DNA of 64,000 nt, taken from contig ADZZ01000176.1 in assembly GCA_000179315.1 (NCBI GenBank), positions 1 through 64,000 of the forward strand, given 5' to 3'. Source of the DNA: a delta proteobacterium NaphS2. GTDB lineage: Bacteria; Desulfobacterota; DSM-4660; Desulfatiglandales; Desulfatiglandaceae. The notes under the pieces were generated by a model. That model did no database searches, was not told where the DNA came from, and saw only the letters and a program-made list of their open reading frames with translations. Positions 7,581-15,178 of this stretch are shown one piece after another. Within the stretch, counting starts at the first letter, position 1; every line of letters starts with the position of its first letter. The translations under genes were made by a program, and so were the position numbers.

Positions 7581-8309
7581 TCAGCCGATGGAAAAATCGC
7601 CCTGTCCCAGGAGGGGCGGAAGAATCTGCAAGCCGGGCCGCCCGCCCAGCGTTGCCTCGATCAGTGCAAGTTTTGCGTTTGATACGAGATCCGGGTAATG
7701 AATCCTGACCCGTTTCGGTTCCAGGTTCACCCGTCGCATGCAACCGAAAACTTCGGTCAGGCGCGCCGCCGGATAAACCAGCGCAAAACGTCCTTTCTTT
7801 GCCAGCAGTGCGGCGCCAGCCCTAAGAAGCGAATCCAGGGAGCCCAGAAGTTCATGACGGGCGATAGCCTTTTGCGGATCGGGGTTGATGCGCCCGCTCT
7901 TCATTTTACGATACGGTGGATTACAGATCACGAGATTCGCCGACCCGGATGCAAGGGGGGGGCGGCAGAAGTCGCCTCTAACCACATCCATCATTTTTTC
8001 CAACCCGTTGAGCCGTGCATTCCGCCATGCCTGGCGCACCAGTTCAGGCTGAATTTCCAAAGCAAAAACATGCCCCAAGGGCTTTGTCAAAAGCAGGATC
8101 AGCGGAATGACGCCGCACCCCGTGCCCAAATCGATCACCACATCCTGCGGTTGAACGGCGGCGAACTGGGACAGCAGAACCGCATCAATGGAAAACCTGT
8201 ACCCCTTTTTGAACTGAATGAGCTTCAACCGACCTTCCAGAAAAAGATCCAATCCTTCTCCGGGACCCGGTACGATCTCAGGGGACCGATATGATTTCTT
8301 TGGGATCAA
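7581..8309 (-). CDS. tRNA1(Val) (adenine-N6)-methyltransferase-like SAM methyltransferase
   Basis: A 242-residue class I methyltransferase. It has the SAM-binding loop DLGTGCGVIPLILL (about residues 60-73) and the N6-adenine methylation motif NPPYRK (about residue 127), preceded by LKLIQFKKGYRFSIDAVLL, which is typical of TrmN6. These motifs fit methylation of an adenine N6 in tRNA. The start is a TTG at 8309 that overlaps the end of the DUF1015 gene by 32 nt; no ATG lies before the conserved region, so the exact start is uncertain. The two genes are co-oriented and likely co-transcribed. Confidence 0.82.
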   Translation of the reverse strand: MIPKKSYRSPEIVPGPGEGLDLFLEGRLKLIQFKKGYRFSIDAVLLSQFAAVQPQDVVIDLGTGCGVIPLILLLTKPLGHVFALEIQPELVRQAWRNARLNGLEKMMDVVRGDFCRPPLASGSANLVICNPPYRKMKSGRINPDPQKAIARHELLGSLDSLLRAGAALLAKKGRFALVYPAARLTEVFGCMRRVNLEPKRVRIHYPDLVSNAKLALIEATLGGRPGLQILPPLLGQGDFSIG

Positions 8310-9633
8310 TTTTATTGAACACCAGGCCCGTCAATACCTTGGGATAGAAATAGGTCGATTTTCGAGGCATCACAAGACCGTTTTCGGCCACTTCGGTCAC
8401 ATGCTCGATTCGGGTGGCATTCAGCATGAACATCATCTGATATTCTCCCGATGCCACGCTTTTAAGGGCCTGGGATGTATCGCTCTGATAATGAAAGATC
8501 TCATCATCATCCAGCCCTTCCTCGGTAAACCCCAAGCACTTCCTGAAAATCAATCGTGACAACACCACCACATCAAGCTTTTTGAGGGAATCGTGCAGGT
8601 CTTCCCCCATTTCATCGCGAACACCCGGTTTCAGTGAAAGCAAGAATCCCTTATGGCTGCCATGGTAAAAAAAGGCAAACGAGGTCCGTTCTTCTCCCAT
8701 CTCCAGGAGCATATTTTTAAATTTTTTGTAATGGGCGGCCATTTCATCCGGAGAAACAGCAAAAGATCGGATGTCAAAATATCGTTTTGCTTTTTCAAAA
8801 AAAGATGCCTCGTTAAACCCGGGCACCCGTTTAAGCATGCGGTGGGCAGGGAGTATGGTAAGGCCTTCGTCTCGCATATTGGACAGATACATCATGACGA
8901 ATTCGTAGGACTTGTCGGGTGGTTTTCGGCCATGCCTGGCACGCAGAATGTTTCTGTAATTGCGGCTTGTTTCGTAACGGTGGTGCCCGTCAGCGATGAA
9001 GATAGCTTTTGACTGCATACTTTCAGCCACCCTTTTAAAAAGTAACCGATCTTCCAAAACCCATAGGCGGTGCCGTGTTCCGTCCATCAATTGAAAATCC
9101 ATTTGAGGGGTTAGGTCCGCAGATTCACGGCAGGCATTTAAAACAACATTCTCGGCGTCATCATACAGCCCGAAAATCTGGCTGAACTGCGCGCCACAGG
9201 CCCTGTAAAGCTTTAAACGATCCTCTTTGTGGGCGGAAAAGGTTCTTTCATGGGGAAGGATGACCCCCGACCCTTCATCCTCAATTCGAACCAGCCCGAT
9301 AACCCCCCACCGTGTCCTCGTGGGTAATCCGTTGCCCGGATCATAAGTCATGGCCGTCAGATATAAACAGGGGTGGGCAGCCCTTATCAAGTGCCGGGTG
9401 GTCTGCCACCTTTGAAAGGTATCCGCGGCGCGTGTGTAACGATTATCCCAATCTGAATCGCCGGTTCTTTTTTCGCCTAAAATCAAACGAATGACATTGT
9501 GGGAATCGGCCTGGTAGTATGCCTTCTGTTCTTCCTGGGAAATAACGTCGTAAGGGGGCGCAACGAGCCTTGAAAGGTCCTTTTGCTCAATGTAGTTATA
9601 AGTAAGGCCTCTGAAAGGCGCAATGGTTAACAT
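8278..9633 (-). CDS. DUF1015-family protein
   Basis: A 451-residue protein beginning MLTIAPFRGLTYN and containing APPYDVISQEEQ, YNRYTRAADTF-like text, LPHERTFSAHKEDRL and the signature FIADGHHRYETSRNYRN, all characteristic of DUF1015. The family is widespread and uncharacterised, with a putative phosphatase or SpoU-associated annotation in some databases. GGAG precedes the ATG. A promoter-like region shared with the divergent mtaD gene lies just upstream. Confidence 0.85.
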   Translation of the reverse strand: MLTIAPFRGLTYNYIEQKDLSRLVAPPYDVISQEEQKAYYQADSHNVIRLILGEKRTGDSDWDNRYTRAADTFQRWQTTRHLIRAAHPCLYLTAMTYDPGNGLPTRTRWGVIGLVRIEDEGSGVILPHERTFSAHKEDRLKLYRACGAQFSQIFGLYDDAENVVLNACRESADLTPQMDFQLMDGTRHRLWVLEDRLLFKRVAESMQSKAIFIADGHHRYETSRNYRNILRARHGRKPPDKSYEFVMMYLSNMRDEGLTILPAHRMLKRVPGFNEASFFEKAKRYFDIRSFAVSPDEMAAHYKKFKNMLLEMGEERTSFAFFYHGSHKGFLLSLKPGVRDEMGEDLHDSLKKLDVVVLSRLIFRKCLGFTEEGLDDDEIFHYQSDTSQALKSVASGEYQMMFMLNATRIEHVTEVAENGLVMPRKSTYFYPKVLTGLVFNKIDPKEIISVP

Positions 9634-9643
9634 GGATTACTCC

Positions 9644-9672
9644 TTGACATGGGAAAAAGCAAACAAAATAAT
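9644..9672 (+). promoter_or_regulatory. Candidate promoter of the mtaD-type gene
   Basis: TTGACA at 9644-9649, a 17-nt spacer and AATAAT at 9667-9672, located 57 bases upstream of the ATG at 9729. A second TTGACA on the opposite strand (9706-9701) suggests overlapping divergent promoters for the DUF1015 gene. Confidence 0.5.
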
Positions 9673-9728
9673 CGGCCAAATTTTCACGAAATTTGCCCTG
9701 TGTCAAGGTATTTCGAAAAGAGGTGTAT

Positions 9729-11078
9729 ATGAAATCGATCAATTCCAAGCCAAGCGAAACGAAAAACGTGGACCTGGTTATTCAGGGAGGCACGGCCGTT
9801 ACCATGGTACCGGGGCAGGCCCCCGTTCCAAACGCGCGTATCTTGATTAAAAAAGACCGCATTGTCCAAATCGGGCCATCCACTGAAATACCACTGCCCC
9901 ATGGTTCCGCGTTAGATATCATTGACGCGCAAAACGGTATTATCATGCCGGGGCTGGTGAACGCCCATGCCCACACCGCTATGGCCCTGTTTCGCGGTTT
10001 TGCAGACGATCTTCCGCTCAGGACCTGGCTCTTTGATAAGATATTTCCCGCGGAAGCCGATTTCCTTTCACCGGAAACGGTTTACTGGGGGGCGCTTATG
10101 GGGTGCATTGAAATGATTACATCAGGAACCACCTGCGTTGCGGATGGCTATTTCTTTCAAGACGCAACGATCCGTGCCGTGGACAAATGCGGCATTCGAG
10201 CAGTGGTGGCACAGGGTGTCATTGATTTTCCCGCTCCTGGGATCCCGGACCCGAAAAAAAATATCCGTACCGCACGGGACTTTCTTGAAAAATGGCAGCA
10301 TTTCTCGGAACGGATCACACCGGGTCTATTTTGCCACAGCCCGGTGACCTGTTCAGAAAAAACCCTCCTTCGATCACAGCAGTTATCGAAAGACTATGAC
10401 AAACCCCTTCAGATTCATCTTTCTGAAACTTCGGCGGAAGTTGCTGAAATCATAAAGCGCACAGGGAAAAGGCCCACCCATTATCTGGATCAGCTCGACC
10501 TGGTGGATAACCAATTGATTGCGGCCCACGGAGTATATCTGGATAAATCGGAAATTCGGTGCCTTCATAAAAAAGGCGCCGGCATCATCCATGTTCCCGA
10601 AAGCAATATGAAACTCTCCTCCGGGATCGCCCCGCTGGCGGATATTTTGGCCATGGGCGTCAGAACCGGACTGGGGACGGACGGCTGTGCTTCCAACAAC
10701 AACCTGGATCTTTTTGGTGAAATGGATACCGCGGCAAAGCTATCAAAAGTCTCCACCGGCAGACCTGATGCGACGAGTGCCACACAGGTGCTTGAAATGG
10801 CAACCATCGGAGGGGCGGCGGCGCTGGGACTTGAAAAAGAGACAGGAACCCTTGAAAAGGGAAAAAAAGCGGATATCATCGTCGTCGATACCCGGGCACC
10901 GCATCTCTGCCCTCTTTACAACCCGGTTTCCGTCCTGGTCTATGCTGCCTGCGGGGCCGATGTAAAGGATGTGGTGGTAGATGGTACGACGCTCATGAAA
11001 GAAAGGAAACTCTGTTTTCTGGATCCAAATGAAATCATGGCCAGGGTTGGGGAAATCAGCGAAAAAATCAGGCGTTAA
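9729..11078 (+). CDS. mtaD: 5-methylthioadenosine/S-adenosylhomocysteine deaminase-type amidohydrolase
   Basis: The start is at ATG 9729, behind AAAGAGGTG; an in-frame ATG 36 nt earlier has no ribosome site. The 449-residue product belongs to the TRZ/ATZ amidohydrolases. Metal ligands are visible in GLVNAHAHTAM (about residue 75), the substrate and metal region QIHLSETSAEV (about residue 225), AAHGVYLD (about residue 260) and the catalytic Asp in GTDGCASNNNLDLF (about residue 315). MtaD converts SAH to S-inosylhomocysteine and MTA to methylthioinosine in purine and methyl-group salvage. Other members deaminate other purines or chlorotriazines, so the substrate is a family-level assignment. 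Confidence 0.82.
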   Translation: MKSINSKPSETKNVDLVIQGGTAVTMVPGQAPVPNARILIKKDRIVQIGPSTEIPLPHGSALDIIDAQNGIIMPGLVNAHAHTAMALFRGFADDLPLRTWLFDKIFPAEADFLSPETVYWGALMGCIEMITSGTTCVADGYFFQDATIRAVDKCGIRAVVAQGVIDFPAPGIPDPKKNIRTARDFLEKWQHFSERITPGLFCHSPVTCSEKTLLRSQQLSKDYDKPLQIHLSETSAEVAEIIKRTGKRPTHYLDQLDLVDNQLIAAHGVYLDKSEIRCLHKKGAGIIHVPESNMKLSSGIAPLADILAMGVRTGLGTDGCASNNNLDLFGEMDTAAKLSKVSTGRPDATSATQVLEMATIGGAAALGLEKETGTLEKGKKADIIVVDTRAPHLCPLYNPVSVLVYAACGADVKDVVVDGTTLMKERKLCFLDPNEIMARVGEISEKIRR

Positions 11079-11307
11079 CCTTTCGCGTCTTTTCATGACA
11101 CGCCTCATGGAGGGCTTTTTCGACGCAAAGCTTTTGGACCTGAAGCCACAAAAACCATTGCCTTATAAATATTTTGCTGCTATCTATTCGGGACAAGAAT
11201 GCCATATGGACTGAACTTAGTGGTTTGCGGTTGGCATGTTTTGTTGTTCAAAAGCAGCAGCCACGAATCATTGCGCCAGATAAAAAACAATGCAATAATA
11301 GGTTGTT

Positions 11308-12672
11308 ATGCACAAAAAGCGAAATACTACTTTAATACTTGCCGTTTGCACCATCCTGTTGGTTTTCGGCTTTATCGGATGGTTTCTGATTGCCATTTTT
11401 GAGGGGGAAAAACCCAAAATAAAACTGGGTCCCGTTCCAAATTTTCTAACCAAGACCACCGAAATTCCCCTCGTGGTAACCGATGCGAAGCGGGGGATCA
11501 GAACCATCAAAGTCACCCTGAAACAGGGCAGCCGCCAAGTAACACTCATGGAAAAACGGTTTTCCTTTGAAGGGTTTTTCAATGAAGAAGGCGTTCACCG
11601 ATTCGATACCGCTATTTCCATCGATGCTTCCGAACTGACTCAGGGAAGGGCTGATCTTACGGTATACGCCTGGGACTATTCCCGGAGCAGCGGCGGAGAC
11701 GGTAACCTGACCATCGCCGAACACAAGATGATGGTCGATACCATTCCCCCCGCACTGAGGCTGGTGACGCAACTCAATTACGTGAATGAAGGGGGCACCG
11801 GTCTCATTGTCTATCAAACCACCTCGGATGCAGTTGAAAACGGCCTCTACGTGGGAGAGCGGTTTTTTCCCGGATTTCCCGCTGCCAAGGGCGACAAAGA
11901 AGGAATGCATGTGTGCTATTTTGGCATTGCAGTTGACATGCCGAAGAACGTCAGTTTATATCTTTGGGCGAAAGATAAGGCCGGAAACGTCTCAAAAACC
12001 ATTCTAAACCGAAGTATTCATATCCGCAATAAACGATTTCGAACACGAAAAATCAACATTTCGGACCGATTTCTTGACCAGGTCCTCCCCTATTTCACGC
12101 CCGAATTGAAAGACCCAACCGCTCAAAATGTTGCAAAATTCCTTGAAATCAACCAGCGTGTCAGAAAAGAAAACGCTAAATTCTTCCATGATCTGGGTCC
12201 CGACACCAGCCCTGACAGATTATGGGAAGGGACCTGGCTCAGGCTCAAGAATGCCGCCACCATGTCAAAATTCGGTGATAAACGCCTTTACTACTATAAC
12301 GGTAAAATCATCGACGAGCAGATGCACATGGGGGTTGACCTGGCCTCGTTGGCCGGTTCAAAGGTGGGCGCCGCCAACAGTGGTCGCATTATTTTTGCCG
12401 ATCGCTTGGGAATCTACGGGTTGACCGTTGTTATCGATCACGGTCAGGGTTTGGCTTCCAGCTACAGCCATCTGAGCAAAATCAATGTAAAGAAGGGGCA
12501 AAACGTCGCTAAAGGCGACGTTATCGCATTGACGGGACTAACAGGATTGGCGGGAGGAGATCATCTCCACTTCGGCATGATGGTCAGCGGCTTTTTTGTG
12601 AACCCCATCGAGTGGTGGGATCCCCACTGGATAACCGATAATATCACCCGGAAGTTGAACACCATCAAGTAG
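11308..12672 (+). CDS. Membrane-anchored M23 (LytM) metallopeptidase
   Basis: A 454-residue protein with an N-terminal transmembrane anchor (about residues 8-30), a long periplasmic region with beta-rich Ig-like segments (TTEIPLVVTDAKRGIRTI, LYLWAKDKAGNVSKT) and a C-terminal M23 domain. Zinc-binding motifs are MHMGVDLASLAGS and GDHLHFGMMVSG, with SSYSHLSKINVKKGQNV between them. M23 enzymes cut peptidoglycan cross-bridges; all usual metal ligands appear present, so it should be active. It is preceded by about 230 nt without a gene. Confidence 0.87.
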   Translation: MHKKRNTTLILAVCTILLVFGFIGWFLIAIFEGEKPKIKLGPVPNFLTKTTEIPLVVTDAKRGIRTIKVTLKQGSRQVTLMEKRFSFEGFFNEEGVHRFDTAISIDASELTQGRADLTVYAWDYSRSSGGDGNLTIAEHKMMVDTIPPALRLVTQLNYVNEGGTGLIVYQTTSDAVENGLYVGERFFPGFPAAKGDKEGMHVCYFGIAVDMPKNVSLYLWAKDKAGNVSKTILNRSIHIRNKRFRTRKINISDRFLDQVLPYFTPELKDPTAQNVAKFLEINQRVRKENAKFFHDLGPDTSPDRLWEGTWLRLKNAATMSKFGDKRLYYYNGKIIDEQMHMGVDLASLAGSKVGAANSGRIIFADRLGIYGLTVVIDHGQGLASSYSHLSKINVKKGQNVAKGDVIALTGLTGLAGGDHLHFGMMVSGFFVNPIEWWDPHWITDNITRKLNTIK

Positions 12673-12787
12673 CGGCAGCACCACCTTGAAAAAACACCCT
12701 CAATGGTCGGTTGAGGGGGGTTCCATATGGGTCGATGGCGGCCCTGACTCAGCGGTTGGATCAAAACAAAAACATACGGGAGGCATC

Positions 12788-13000
12788 ATGTCTGATGAAA
12801 ACAACCCGATTGACTCCGAGATGACCGTTCTGGACATCATTTCCCGCCACAGGCGGACCGAGGCGGTTTTTAAAAGCTACGATGATCAGGCCGGTGAATG
12901 TATTTGCTGTCACGCCCTATTCGAACCCGTTCGGGATGTGGCAAAGAAATACAACCTGGACCTGGAAAAGCTTCTGGCAGAGCTGGAGGCGGCACAATAA
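12788..13000 (+). CDS. DUF1858-like small redox-disulfide protein
   Basis: The start is at ATG 12788, preceded by GGGAGG. The 70-residue product starts with an acidic lead, MSDENNPIDSEMTVLDIISR, and then carries ECICCHALFEPVRDVAKKY and LDLEKLLAELEAA. The CxCC cluster followed by two short helices matches the DUF1858 or hybrid-cluster-protein-associated redox disulfide fold. Such proteins are small and soluble, and probably bind or shuttle redox equivalents. No partner gene is adjacent. Confidence 0.65.
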   Translation: MSDENNPIDSEMTVLDIISRHRRTEAVFKSYDDQAGECICCHALFEPVRDVAKKYNLDLEKLLAELEAAQ

Positions 13001-13053
13001 CCGAAACTTGAAAACCTTTCCCATTTAAATTTCCAAATATTTTCCCATTTTTC

Positions 13054-13082
13054 TTGACAACGGGCATTTAAAGACATACCTT
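13054..13082 (+). promoter_or_regulatory. Candidate promoter of the second TetR gene
   Basis: TTGACA at 13054-13059, a 17-nt spacer and TACCTT at 13077-13082. The operator palindrome begins at the next base, so repressor binding would cover the transcription start. Confidence 0.55.
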
Positions 13083-13104
13083 GCGGAGTGACTGATCACT
13101 CCGC
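13083..13104. promoter_or_regulatory. TetR operator copy 1 (upstream of tetR)
   Basis: Perfect palindrome GCGGAGTGA-N4-TCACTCCGC placed directly after the -10 box and 17 bases before the TetR start codon. The same half-sites recur at 13772-13791 in front of the RND pump operon, which strongly suggests that both are bound by the TetR protein encoded between them. Confidence 0.75.
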
Positions 13105-13121
13105 TTGGAAAGTAAGGAAAA

Positions 13122-13715
13122 ATGGCTGGAAAACCGAATAAACGGCGTTTAATTGTGGAGGCGGCTCTTGAACTCATCGCCGAGAACGGGTTTCATGGGG
13201 CCCCGACATCCAAAATCGCCGCAGAAGCCGGGGTGGGAGAAGGTTCCATCTATCGCCATTTCAAGGACAAGGAGGACCTGATTCATCATGTGTATGAATA
13301 CGTGAGGGATCACGTCAGCGAGGCGGTTCTACAGAATCACGATTTTGAAGCGCCCATTCGGGAGCAATACCTTCGGATGGGGTTCAATCTCTTTCATTTT
13401 TTGATGGAAAACCCGAAAATACAGGCGTTTAACGAACAGTACTTCAACTCCCCGTTTGGCATTTCACGCAAACGGGAGATGCTGGTGCTCGACCGGAGCA
13501 AGATGGACGAAAAAGAGTCCAACGTGGGCGTCGCTTTTCTCGAATCGGCCAGGGAGCAGCAGATTCTCAAGGATCTGCCCATGCCGGTATTAATGTCATT
13601 GGCCTTTGCGCCAATCGTGTATTTGGTTCGAGACGTGTCTTTCGGCGTGTTTAATCTGGATTCCCGCACGGTTCAAAAGACCGTTGAAGCATGCTGGGAT
13701 GCCCTGAAGCGATGA
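13122..13715 (+). CDS. TetR-family repressor of the adjacent RND pump (predicted)
   Basis: A 197-residue protein with an N-terminal HTH: AALELIAENGFHGAPTSKIAAEAGVGEGSIYRHFKDKEDL (about residues 15-50). It is followed by the helical sensor domain common to AcrR-type repressors. It lies 116 nt upstream of the adaptor gene of an RND pump in the same direction, and identical operator half-sites flank the gene on both sides. By analogy to AcrR, NalC and SmeT it should repress itself and the pump, and be released by a pump substrate. Confidence 0.88.
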   Translation: MAGKPNKRRLIVEAALELIAENGFHGAPTSKIAAEAGVGEGSIYRHFKDKEDLIHHVYEYVRDHVSEAVLQNHDFEAPIREQYLRMGFNLFHFLMENPKIQAFNEQYFNSPFGISRKREMLVLDRSKMDEKESNVGVAFLESAREQQILKDLPMPVLMSLAFAPIVYLVRDVSFGVFNLDSRTVQKTVEACWDALKR

Positions 13716-13771
13716 CCGGTCCACTGGATTTCGGGTTGTCTTTCGTTGCGGGTCCCATTTTTTTAGCCAAG

Positions 13772-13791
13772 CGGAGTGAGCGGTCACTCCG
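13772..13791. promoter_or_regulatory. TetR operator copy 2 (upstream of RND operon)
   Basis: CGGAGTGA-N4-TCACTCCG at 13772-13791, with the same half-sites and spacer length as the copy at 13083-13104. It lies about 40 bases upstream of the adaptor start codon. No convincing separate -35/-10 pair was found before it. Confidence 0.72.
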
Positions 13792-13831
13792 AAACAGACA
13801 AACCCGGATTGACAATAGTTGAGGATAACCC

Positions 13832-15166
13832 ATGGAACAAACTGGAAATGCTTTTAAACCCATCGGATATGCTTTCGTTTTCGCGGTGTTGCTGACCGTT
13901 TTCCTGTTGGCAGGTTGCGATCGATCAAGCCAACCCCCCCGGCCGTCCACCCTTCCGGAAGTGTCCTATGTGACGGTTCAACCCCAAAAGATCATGCTGA
14001 CCACCGAACTGCCGGGCCGTACGGCCTCCTTCCGTGTCGCGGAAATCCGGCCCCAGGTCAGCGGCCTGATACAGAAACGTCTTTTTACCGAAGGTTCCGA
14101 TGTGAAGGCGGGCCAGGTGCTTTACCAGATCGATCCGGCACCCTTTCAAGCGGCATTGGACAATGCAACGGCAAATCTTTCCGTCATGCGGAATTCGGCG
14201 GACCAGGCACGGGCCGCATTGAAAGCGAGCATCGCCCAGGTCACGCAGCAACAGGCCACCCTGGCCCTTGCCAAGACAAATCGTCGACGATTCGAGGATG
14301 CATTCAAGGATAAAGTGGTGTCCACCAGCCAGCGGGACCAGGCCGAAACGGACGCCGATGTTGCCGAAGCCACCATGCGGGCCGCCGAGGCAAAGGTGGA
14401 AAGCGACCGGGAGGCGTTGGAGGTTGCCAAGGCTGCCATCCATCAGGCGGAAGCCATGGTGAAAACGGCCCGTATCAATCTGGGATACTGTCGCGTCACG
14501 GCGCCGGTCAGCGGGCGCATCGGTAAATCCAACGTGACGGAAGGCGCCATTGTGACCGCCTATCAAGCCGTTCCCCTGGCCACCATCCAGCAATTGGATC
14601 CCATTTACGTGGACGCACCCCAGTCCACCACCGAACTGCTGCGGTTGAAAAGGCGCCTGGAGGAGGGAAGGATCAGCCAAAACGGAAGCGAACAGAACAA
14701 GGTCAATCTCATCCTGGAGGACGGCACCACCTATCCGCTGGAAGGGATACTGCAATTCAGCGACGTGACCGTGGATCCGACAACGGGGTCCGTAATCGTG
14801 CGGGTTGTGGTCCCGAACCCGAAAGGCGTTCTCCTGCCGGGCATGTTTATAAGGGCGGTGATTAAGGAGGGCTTCAATGAACAGGCCATCTTTGTCCCGC
14901 AGCAGGGGGTTTCCCGCGATCAAAAGGGAAATCCTTACGCGCTTGTTGTGGATGCAGAGGGGAAAGTCGGGCTGCATATGCTCACACTGGAACGCGCCAT
15001 GGGCGACCGATGGCTCGTATCGGCGGGGCTCGCTCCCGGTGACCGGGTGATCGTCGAGGGCCTGCAAATGCTGCGGCCGGGGACATCGGTGAAAGCGGTT
15101 CCTTTTATTAAAGAAGACGGGGTCACACCTGAAAAGGCAGCCCCTTCGACCGCTGAATCCAAATAA
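13832..15166 (+). CDS. RND efflux periplasmic adaptor lipoprotein (AcrA/MexA type)
   Basis: A 444-residue protein with a lipoprotein signal ending LLAGCDRSS (acylated Cys at about residue 29). It has the typical adaptor order: beta-barrel and lipoyl halves (ELPGRTASFRVAEIRPQVSGL, SDVKAGQVLYQIDPAPFQ), a long coiled-coil hairpin (about residues 100-200, Ala/Gln/Glu rich) and the return lipoyl half (YCRVTAPVSGRIGKSNVTEG). It links the inner-membrane pump to the outer-membrane channel encoded by the next two genes. The spacing to the pump gene is 12 nt. The substrate is unknown. Confidence 0.92.
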   Translation: MEQTGNAFKPIGYAFVFAVLLTVFLLAGCDRSSQPPRPSTLPEVSYVTVQPQKIMLTTELPGRTASFRVAEIRPQVSGLIQKRLFTEGSDVKAGQVLYQIDPAPFQAALDNATANLSVMRNSADQARAALKASIAQVTQQQATLALAKTNRRRFEDAFKDKVVSTSQRDQAETDADVAEATMRAAEAKVESDREALEVAKAAIHQAEAMVKTARINLGYCRVTAPVSGRIGKSNVTEGAIVTAYQAVPLATIQQLDPIYVDAPQSTTELLRLKRRLEEGRISQNGSEQNKVNLILEDGTTYPLEGILQFSDVTVDPTTGSVIVRVVVPNPKGVLLPGMFIRAVIKEGFNEQAIFVPQQGVSRDQKGNPYALVVDAEGKVGLHMLTLERAMGDRWLVSAGLAPGDRVIVEGLQMLRPGTSVKAVPFIKEDGVTPEKAAPSTAESK

Positions 15167-15178
15167 CGGAGGCATGTG

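Noticed and set aside
12697-12717. Hairpin CCCTCAA-N7-TTGAGGG after the M23 peptidase gene, possible terminator
   Set aside because: It has no T-run on the downstream side and only seven pairs, so a terminator cannot be supported.
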